Of a DNA stretch of 9,735 nucleotides, positions 5,572-9,735 are shown in pieces. The translations under genes were made by a program, and so were the position numbers. Within the stretch, counting starts at the first letter, position 1; every line of letters starts with the position of its first letter. The notes below the pieces were generated by a model, which worked only from the letters and a program-made list of their open reading frames with translations, had not been told where the DNA came from and made no database searches. The DNA comes from SIBU01 sp964430335. GTDB lineage: Bacteria > Patescibacteriota > Minisyncoccia > Phycocordibacterales > SIBU01. The DNA lies in NCBI GenBank assembly GCA_964430335.1, contig CAYSEN010000021.1:1-9735 (forward strand), given 5' to 3'.

Positions 5572-5592
5572 GAAACCATATTTTGCTATGAT
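5565..5592 (+). promoter_or_regulatory. smpB promoter with +1 at the start codon
   Basis: TTGTAA (5565-5570), 16-nt spacer, TATGAT (5587-5592). ATG 5599 is seven bases past the -10 box and has no SD site, so the mRNA is predicted to be leaderless. Confidence 0.7.
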
Positions 5593-5598
5593 AAATCA

Positions 5599-6045
5599 AT
5601 GGCCAATTTAGTTTTCAACAATAAAGCCACCTTTGATTTTGAAATCCTTGAAAAATTCACGGCTGGTATAGAACTTCTTGGTTTTGAGGTTAAATCGATT
5701 CGCAATCATCAGGGTTCTCTTTTAGGCTCATACGTAACAATCCGTGGAGGCGAAGCATACCTAATGAACACAAACATTCCCGCTTTTCAACCAAACAACA
5801 CCCCAAAAGACTTTGACCCACTAAGAAATCGTCGTCTCTTGCTAACAAAAAAGGAGATATCGAGCTTGGCGTCTTATGAGGCCAAGAAAGGGTTGACAAT
5901 AGTGCCTATTTCAATGTATAATTCCGGAAGGAAAATCAAGGTTGAAATCGCAGTGGCACGTGGTAAAAAGAAATTCGACAAGCGCGAAACTCTCAAAAAA
6001 CGTGACGCCAAAAGAGAGATAGACAGAGCTTTGAAAAATCAATAA
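5599..6045 (+). CDS. smpB: SsrA-binding protein SmpB
   Basis: A 148-residue protein, the usual SmpB length. It binds the tRNA-like end of tmRNA and delivers it to ribosomes stalled on broken mRNAs, placing its C-terminal tail in the empty mRNA channel. Family hallmarks are AGIELLGFEVKSIR (about 22-35), GSYVTIRGGEAYL near 43-55, NTNIPAF, and the RRLLLTKKEI segment of the beta-barrel. The basic tail from about 120 (GKKKFDKRETLKKRDAKRE) is intact. The gene sits 49 bases upstream of ssrA, its RNA partner, on the same strand, and no ordinary terminator separates them, so they may be cotranscribed. Its promoter overlaps one pointing the other way. Confidence 0.97.
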   Translation: MANLVFNNKATFDFEILEKFTAGIELLGFEVKSIRNHQGSLLGSYVTIRGGEAYLMNTNIPAFQPNNTPKDFDPLRNRRLLLTKKEISSLASYEAKKGLTIVPISMYNSGRKIKVEIAVARGKKKFDKRETLKKRDAKREIDRALKNQ

Positions 6046-6063
6046 CAAAGTGCCGGCCCTTCG

Positions 6064-6095
6064 CCCGAAAAAATTTTCCTTAAAATTTTTTCGGG
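6064..6095 (+). repeat. 14-bp inverted repeat between smpB and tmRNA
   Basis: CCCGAAAAAATTTT (6064-6077) and AAAATTTTTTCGGG (6082-6095) are exact complements around CCTT. The 3' arm runs into the first base of mature tmRNA. No T run follows the stem on either strand, so it is not a standard terminator. It may guide 5' processing or slow transcription between smpB and ssrA. Confidence 0.7.
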
Positions 6096-6498
6096 GGGAT
6101 GACCGGCCTAGACATGTAGATCAATTTCCTATGTGCATTGTGGAACTCCAGTAATTCCTTAAACTGCTGGAAAAGTTAAGTGCAAAAAACTTACTTTCAA
6201 AAGCTAAGGGAGTTGTCTCTCCATACTTTGGAGGACGCGATCTTGCTTTCGCTTACGCATTAGCCTAGGCGACGGTTATTGTGCCAACGTCCGATAGGCA
6301 TACATAAACGTTCATAATTCGGAACCGAGAGTGTTCCCTTCTTGGCTCACTCTCTAAATAAAAAGAATCGGTATCAAAATGTTCTTTTAATCTAAAAGTT
6401 TTGATACTTAAAAATCCGTAAGGATTAAAGATTAAATATACAATGTAGACTCATTCGAAATATTTATATGCACGGCGGTTCGATTCCGCCCATCTCCA
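6095..6498 (+). ncRNA. ssrA: Transfer-messenger RNA (tmRNA)
   Basis: A one-piece tmRNA of about 404 nt. The alanine-tRNA-like ends pair: GGGGATG (6095-6101) with CATCTCC (6491-6497, one G-U), followed by discriminator A6498. The T arm GGCGG-TTCGATT-CCGCC (6474-6490) is canonical. CCA is not encoded. Inside is an open tag reading frame ending YALA-stop. With SmpB, tmRNA frees ribosomes stuck at mRNA ends and tags the unfinished protein for proteolysis. smpB lies immediately upstream, and ftsH, a protease that degrades tagged proteins in other bacteria, is in the same window. A strong terminator follows (6494-6549). The exact mature ends are inferred from pairing. Confidence 0.93.
6182..6268 (+). 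other. tmRNA-encoded proteolysis tag
   Basis: Reading from GCA 6182 in frame to TAG 6266-6268 gives 28 residues, beginning AKNLLSKAKGVV and ending RDLAFAYALA. The end matches the usual hydrophobic (Y/L)ALA degradation signal. The upstream bases GTTAAGT before GCA resemble the sequence that sets the resume codon elsewhere. The tag is longer than the common 10-15 residues; mycoplasma tags are similarly long. The resume codon position is inferred and could shift by a few codons. Confidence 0.8.
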
Positions 6499-6549
6499 CT
6501 CGCAAAAACATTAGCACCCTTAAGGGGTGCTTTTGTTTTTTGAGTGGAG
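6494..6549. terminator. Long bidirectional terminator hairpin after tmRNA
   Basis: The core AGCACCC (6513-6519)/GGGTGCT (6525-6531) is followed by TTTTGTTTTTT, a standard terminator for the plus strand. The stem extends outwards through AAAAACA/TGTTTTT to CTCCACTC (6494-6501)/GAGTGGAG (6542-6549). The flanking A run gives a T run on the minus strand as well, so it can also stop transcription coming from the right. The outer arm uses the tmRNA 3' end, so this hairpin competes with the tmRNA acceptor stem. Confidence 0.85.
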
Positions 6550-6568
6550 TGGGAGCGAGTAAACTGCT

Positions 6569-6643
6569 TTACTCGCGTCGGAATCGAACGGGCGCAGTCA
6601 TGTTTTGAGAGCACGCAAAACAGACGAGCCGGGGTCGCGAGTA
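6569..6643 (-). other. tRNA-like 75-mer, degenerate tRNA candidate
   Basis: On the minus strand, TACTCGC (6643-6637) and GCGAGTA (6576-6570) form a perfect 7-bp acceptor-like stem with A6569 as discriminator, 75 nt in all. A T loop TTCGATT (6588-6582) lies at exactly the tRNA distance from the 3' end. A D-like GAC/GTC and an anticodon-arm-like GTTTTG/CAAAAC are present. Against a working tRNA: the T stem GCCCG/CCGAC has two mismatches, position 8 is G, the D stem is short, and the anticodon loop has eight bases. Most likely a decayed tRNA or a tRNA mimic. Confidence 0.4.
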
Positions 6644-6691
6644 CTTAGGCTTTTGTTGGCCTTTGCAACAAAAGACTTAGTAACTCGTGAC
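6634..6691. repeat. Long imperfect hairpin upstream of the 130-aa gene
   Basis: GTCGCGAGT (6634-6642) pairs with ACTCGTGAC (6683-6691) with one mismatch, and CTTTTGTTG (6650-6658) pairs exactly with CAACAAAAG (6666-6674), joined by a nearly complementary middle around a seven-base loop. The stem is about 25 bp. It lies 60 bases before the promoter of the next gene and has no T run directly after it on the plus strand. Confidence 0.75.
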
Positions 6692-6751
6692 TCAATTCCG
6701 CCCTCCATAGAAAAAACGAAAACCGACGTCTAACAGTTCGTCTTGCAACAT

Positions 6752-6780
6752 TTGACAAAAGATATTTTGAGATGTAGATT
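6752..6780 (+). promoter_or_regulatory. Promoter of the 130-aa gene
   Basis: TTGACA (6752-6757), 17-nt spacer, TAGATT (6775-6780). The start would be near 6787, about 21 bases before ATG 6808. Confidence 0.75.
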
Positions 6781-6807
6781 ATCGCGAGCAAATTAGTACC
6801 CCTGCAT

Positions 6808-7200
6808 ATGACAAAATCCGCAGATAGCCCTGTAACCAAGGCACTCAAAAAACGGTTCAGTGGAATTGCCCCAGCTTGGGCATCCATGAAAATGACTTAC
6901 CACAAGGCCGGAGGTGAGGTGATCGTGACTCCCTACCACGGAATGGTCGGTTGGTACGAAGGCAAGGAGTACGTGTACAACGCACGGTACAGCCCTGCCA
7001 ATGGTTGGTATCGCCGGCCTTTCTACCAAGCGATCAGGTCGATTGACCTCGGCCAGTTCGACCACCGTATCATCACACCTGATTTCTACCTCACGGTCTC
7101 CGAATCTCAACCCGAAGCGACGCGTTCCGGCCGAAATTTGGAATCGAGTGGTGGAGATGGTGTCGCTCGTCGCTATGGACTCTGGACCTACAGCTACTAG
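6808..7200 (+). CDS. Hypothetical 130-residue protein
   Basis: Not recognised. The ORF is supported by a consensus promoter (6752-6780) and by a terminator that begins at the base after its TAG. The protein has a basic start (MTKSADSPVTKALKKRFSG) and a middle rich in tyrosine, tryptophan and glycine (YHGMVGWYEGKEYVYNARYS, NGWYRRPFY), which suggests a compact beta-rich fold. No membrane segment or signal peptide is visible. Its GC content is clearly above that of the flanking smpB, DUF218-like and VIT genes, which suggests transfer. No good SD site precedes ATG 6808, so the start is somewhat uncertain. The overlapping minus-strand ORF (6793-7278) has no signals of its own and is taken as a shadow. 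Confidence 0.65.
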   Translation: MTKSADSPVTKALKKRFSGIAPAWASMKMTYHKAGGEVIVTPYHGMVGWYEGKEYVYNARYSPANGWYRRPFYQAIRSIDLGQFDHRIITPDFYLTVSESQPEATRSGRNLESSGGDGVARRYGLWTYSY

Positions 7201-7234
7201 CCACCAAGCAACATGCTTCGGTGGTTTTTCTTTT
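7201..7234 (+). terminator. Intrinsic terminator of the 130-aa gene
   Basis: CCACC-AAGCA (7201-7210) pairs with TGCTT-(C)-GGTGG (7214-7224), with one bulged C, around a three-base loop. TTTTTCTTTT follows. The T run abuts the -10 box of the next gene. Confidence 0.92.
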
Positions 7235-7235
7235 G

Positions 7236-7241
7236 TATAAT
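7236..7241 (+). promoter_or_regulatory. -10 box of the DUF218-like gene
   Basis: A consensus TATAAT eight bases before ATG 7250, with no SD site between them, so the transcript should have a leader of 0-3 nt. No convincing -35 is seen; that region is the preceding terminator stem. Confidence 0.65.
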
Positions 7242-7249
7242 TATCACAC

Positions 7250-7777
7250 ATGAAATACATCATCTGGCCAGTAGCCAAAAACCCAGCAACCGGCAGAATT
7301 GGTCCGAAGAAATTTCAGGATTGGTATCGAGGTTGCGTGAAAGCGGTAAAAATCGAAAAGAAACTTTTGGCAAATGGCGACTCAGTAAAAATCGCTGTGG
7401 TAAGCGCAGTACACATTAAAGACAAACCTGCCGAAGCTGATTTTATTTTCTCTGCTCTGGAAGAGCTTGGTGCAAAAAATATACACATCGATTTGAAAAG
7501 TTATGAAACCATAGGCGAACTCGAAGCTGTCCAAGAAATAGCAATAAAAGAAAATGCGGAACTTATCATAATTTCAACCTTTGGTCATTACCTACGAGTT
7601 CGTTGGCTTGCTCGAAAAATTTCCGCTAAGCATTTTGTTGCTTTCGGTATCCCCCGTCCTAAAGAGTTGATCACCGATATTATTCTCACTTTCCTTTTTC
7701 CAATTATCGACTTATTAGGAAAACGAGATTGGTTTCGAAAAAAAGTTGAAAGTCGTAGAGAAAACGGAAAACATTAA
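7250..7777 (+). CDS. DUF218/YdcF-like protein
   Basis: A 175-residue protein. The middle matches the pattern of DUF218 (YdcF/SanA/ElyC) proteins: a strand KIAVVSAVH (47-55), then LEELGAKNIHIDLKSYETIGE (70-90), where SYET-GE corresponds to the conserved S-x-(N/E)-T-x-E motif, and ELIIISTFGHYLRVRWLARK (104-123), corresponding to the (I)-x-V-T-(S/D)-x-x-H-x-x-R-(A) motif with H113 and R116. The usual N-terminal membrane helix and early G-G-G motif are absent, and the protein is shorter than many members. A hydrophobic patch ITDIILTFLFPIIDLL (141-156) precedes a basic tail. Family members act in envelope biogenesis, but their reaction is mostly unknown. The gene has its own -10 box and is followed closely by the VIT gene. 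The family call is moderate. Confidence 0.6.
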   Translation: MKYIIWPVAKNPATGRIGPKKFQDWYRGCVKAVKIEKKLLANGDSVKIAVVSAVHIKDKPAEADFIFSALEELGAKNIHIDLKSYETIGELEAVQEIAIKENAELIIISTFGHYLRVRWLARKISAKHFVAFGIPRPKELITDIILTFLFPIIDLLGKRDWFRKKVESRRENGKH

Positions 7778-7784
7778 GTGAAAA

Positions 7785-7793
7785 TGCTATAAT
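7785..7793 (+). promoter_or_regulatory. Extended -10 promoter of the VIT-family gene
   Basis: TGcTATAAT (TG at 7785-7786, TATAAT 7788-7793) is a perfect extended -10. ATG 7800 lies at the expected +1, so the mRNA is predicted to be leaderless. No clear -35 is present. Confidence 0.8.
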
Positions 7794-7799
7794 CGAGCC

Positions 7800-8522
7800 A
7801 TGACTCACACAAGAGATCCTATAATCCACGAGGAATCTAACAACGCCATAATGGGCGGAAGACTAAATTGGCTAAGAGCAGCCGTGCTTGGCGCAAATGA
7901 TGGAATCGTCTCTGTTTCCTCGGTTATTGTTGGTGTTGCAGGAGCATCCAATTCAAGCAGTTTTATACTCACAGCCGGTGTGGCAGCCCTTGTGGCCGGT
8001 GCCTTTTCAATGGCCGTTGGAGAATATGTTTCTGTCAGTACACAAAGAGATACTGAAAAAGCGATGTTGGACATTGAGAGGTACGAGCTCGAGCACGCCC
8101 CAGAAAAAGAATTAAATGAACTTGTTGTCATTTATGAAAGAAAAGGTCTTTCAAGAAAAACCGCAGAAATCGTGGCAGAGGAACTGACCAAAAAAGACGC
8201 CTTCGCTGCACATGTTGACGCTGAGCTAGGAATTGACCCTAATGATCTTACAAACCCTACTCACGCAGCCTTTGCATCAGGACTTGCCTTTATCAGCGGT
8301 GGAGTAATTCCTGTACTTGCGATTGTACTTTCACCAGCTAAGTGGCATATACCTGCAGCCTTTGTTTCGGTTGTTGTGGCATTGATAATCACAGGAGCTC
8401 TAAGTGCTCATGCTGGTGAAGCCAGTAAGTCAAAAGCCACGATTCGAGTCTTGGTTGGAGGAATTCTAGCTATGGCAATAACATATGGAGTTGGAAGTCT
8501 GTTTGGAGTCGCGGGAATATAA
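7800..8522 (+). CDS. VIT1/CCC1-family divalent metal transporter
   Basis: A 240-residue integral membrane protein of the VIT (vacuolar iron transporter)/CCC1 family, which moves Fe2+ or Mn2+ across membranes, usually out of the cytoplasm. Hallmarks: LRAAVLGANDGIVSVSSVIV (25-44), the family's first helix motif; GAFSMAVGEYVSVSTQRD (67-84) in the second helix; a charged cytoplasmic region about 85-155 (EKAMLDIERYELEHAPEKEL), where plant relatives bind metal through glutamates; then three hydrophobic segments near 157-178, 184-203 and 216-238. Five membrane helices is the expected number. The start ATG is set by the promoter at 7785-7793. It ends 14 bases before the convergent deacetylase-like gene. 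Metal preference cannot be read from the sequence. Confidence 0.92.
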   Translation: MTHTRDPIIHEESNNAIMGGRLNWLRAAVLGANDGIVSVSSVIVGVAGASNSSSFILTAGVAALVAGAFSMAVGEYVSVSTQRDTEKAMLDIERYELEHAPEKELNELVVIYERKGLSRKTAEIVAEELTKKDAFAAHVDAELGIDPNDLTNPTHAAFASGLAFISGGVIPVLAIVLSPAKWHIPAAFVSVVVALIITGALSAHAGEASKSKATIRVLVGGILAMAITYGVGSLFGVAGI

Positions 8523-8536
8523 ATTTCTCAGACGAT

Positions 8537-9649
8537 TTATTCTCCTGAAAGCACTTTCGTATCAAAATATTTCTTCAGTAGCTCTGGAGAATTTTTTATC
8601 CTGTAACCATCGATGTCTGCTCTGTTCATTACGGCATAATCTGGATAGAAATTTAAATAACCATCCATTCCTACACCGCATAGCATTTTGAAACCGTTTT
8701 TAACTAGTAGCGCTCTTCGAGGATCGCCGTGCTGGAAAATTTCTCCGAATGGACCAATGAATATGTCAGTATCGCCGACAAGAGGTCGTACCTCCTTGTT
8801 CCAGGAATCAATGTCATTTTGTAATTCTGTAAGACTGATGGTGTCGTACAAAAAAGGTTCGTTGTGTGCATAACTATGACTAGCGAATTGCCAACCGGTC
8901 TTTTTTAACTTCTCAATCACCTTTCTGGCTTCTCTGGAGTCTTGTGGGTAATTATCTAGATCATCAATGTCGGTTCGATAACCAAGTACTCCTTCATAAC
9001 CAGTCGTGGCAATGATTCCTTTCGCCCCGTTAAATGAAAAATCTGGATGAGCTAGCACAAAGTCATCTAGAATAGGTACTACGTCACCATCTCGCGTAAT
9101 CTCAGTTTTCCCCTCTAAATTTTTGATCTGGGTAGCGACTCGGCCATTTTTATCTAGTACTAATTTATTCGCGAAGCCATGACCGTTCATAGATCTGTAA
9201 TAGGACAAATCATCGAGCGAGATGATCAGAGGTTTCTTGTCCTTAGGTAAAAATAATTTATTTTTTGTGACTTTTCCGTCGGTGCCTACCGAATAAAGCA
9301 ACTTAATATCTATCAATACAAAATTATTTTTATAGAGCTCTGGGAGAATTTTTAAAAACTCATCCCTACTAATCATATAGTCCTTGTACGACTCGCTTTT
9401 ATAATTGCCTTTGAAAGCTAAATCCGGATACACAACTAAACTGTGAAAAAATATATGGGAAACATCCCCTTCATACAAAAAAGTTTCCACTTTTACAGTC
9501 TTAGAATAGACCGGCGGTATTCTTTTTATAAAATTATTAATTGTCTCCCTTGAAATTTCAAAAGTGTTTGCAAACAACAAAGAGAGAACCACGAAAGCCA
9601 AACATAGATAGAAGCCAGCTAGTATTCTTTTTTTCAATAAATTTTTCAA
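8537..9649 (-). CDS. Membrane-anchored polysaccharide deacetylase-like protein
   Basis: A 370-residue protein with one membrane segment near the N-terminus (about 10-28, after MKNLLKKR), so the catalytic part probably faces outside. NodB-type motifs: ISLDD (143-147), replacing the usual TFDDG and carrying the two acidic residues; HSYAH (258-262), fitting the metal-binding H-(S/T)-x-x-x-H family though one residue tighter; and IFIGPFGE (296-303), at the place of the RPPYG-like motif. Such enzymes remove acetyl groups from cell-wall or surface glycans. The spacing of about 110 residues between the first two motifs is large, so substrate and activity are uncertain. The start is TTG 9649-9647, straight after an in-frame TGA, with no SD site; the TTG at 9637 is an alternative. 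No terminator is evident between it and the VIT gene. Confidence 0.8.
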   Translation of the reverse strand: MKNLLKKRILAGFYLCLAFVVLSLLFANTFEISRETINNFIKRIPPVYSKTVKVETFLYEGDVSHIFFHSLVVYPDLAFKGNYKSESYKDYMISRDEFLKILPELYKNNFVLIDIKLLYSVGTDGKVTKNKLFLPKDKKPLIISLDDLSYYRSMNGHGFANKLVLDKNGRVATQIKNLEGKTEITRDGDVVPILDDFVLAHPDFSFNGAKGIIATTGYEGVLGYRTDIDDLDNYPQDSREARKVIEKLKKTGWQFASHSYAHNEPFLYDTISLTELQNDIDSWNKEVRPLVGDTDIFIGPFGEIFQHGDPRRALLVKNGFKMLCGVGMDGYLNFYPDYAVMNRADIDGYRIKNSPELLKKYFDTKVLSGE

Positions 9650-9735
9650 TCAGGTTCGATAAAACTAATGCGTATATTTTAATACACAACAAAAATAAAA
9701 TATATAGAAAAGACTTGCATTCCTAAGATTTGAGT
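9650..9735. other. AT-rich region upstream of the deacetylase-like gene
   Basis: No gene is seen. The region should hold the minus-strand promoter of the deacetylase-like gene; several AT-rich candidates exist (for example TTGTTG followed 17-18 nt later by ATTAGT/TTAGTT), but none stands out. Confidence 0.3.

Larger units (their letters stand above)
6555..6691. other. Structured intergenic segment with chained alternative helices
   Basis: This fills most of the 309-base gap between tmRNA and the 130-aa gene, and no ORF here can be supported. Four related blocks occur in order on the minus strand: A (CACGAGTTA, near 6689-6681), B (TACTCGC, 6643-6637), C (GCGAGTA, 6576-6570) and D (TACTCGC, 6563-6557). 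A pairs with B in hairpin 6634-6691, B with C to close a 75-nt unit, and C with D in the perfect hairpin 6555-6576. These pairings exclude one another. A further small hairpin GTTTTG/CAAAAC lies at 6602-6622. The segment could be a regulatory RNA or the remains of one. No secure promoter was found for it. Confidence 0.55.

Noticed and set aside
6432..6614. 60-aa minus-strand ORF across the tmRNA end
   Set aside because: It overlaps the tmRNA 3' domain and the terminator hairpin; no start signals were seen.
6793..7278. 161-aa minus-strand ORF
   Set aside because: It is antisense to the 130-aa gene, which has a promoter and terminator. It lacks such signals and crosses the plus-strand terminator.
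1..9735. CRISPR array or insertion sequence
   Set aside because: No regularly spaced repeats, transposase or terminal inverted repeats were found.

Overview
The window looks like a chromosomal stretch from a small-genome bacterium of the Candidatus Patescibacteria (CPR, Parcubacteria-like) type. This placement is an inference. It rests on the compact layout, a TrmB-type regulator, tRNA genes without an encoded CCA, genes that start directly at their promoters, and many short orphan proteins with their own promoter and terminator. Code 11 fits: TGA is a stop, and the long genes have no internal TGA.

Layout. Bases 3-272 are the C-terminal end of recG. Bases 314-560 hold the most unusual object here: a complete tRNA-Ile(UAU) lies inside the anticodon loop of a second, split copy of the same tRNA, with flanks that fold into matched helices. 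A minus-strand block follows (610-2207), with a Nudix-domain protein and a 105-residue orphan, both with Shine-Dalgarno (SD) sites and terminators. A divergent intergenic region with a 10+10 bp palindrome leads to a trmB-like regulator, which converges on the membrane protease gene ftsH. Bases 5063-5598 carry two tiny minus-strand membrane-protein ORFs with matching promoters. smpB and the tmRNA gene ssrA follow (5599-6498), so both halves of the trans-translation system are adjacent. Bases 6499-6807 hold a long two-way terminator hairpin and a heavily structured segment with a tRNA-like 75-mer on the minus strand. After that come a 130-residue orphan with promoter and terminator, a DUF218/YdcF-like protein, a VIT1/CCC1-family metal transporter, and a convergent membrane-anchored polysaccharide deacetylase-like protein.

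Two start modes can be seen. trmB, smpB, the DUF218-like gene, the VIT gene and probably ftsH have a -10 box 6-8 nt before the start codon, so their mRNAs should be leaderless or nearly so. The Nudix gene, the 105-aa gene and the two tiny ORFs have clear SD sites. The most GC-rich genes (Nudix, 105-aa, 130-aa) look like acquired or accessory units set among housekeeping genes for DNA repair, ribosome rescue, membrane proteolysis and metal transport.
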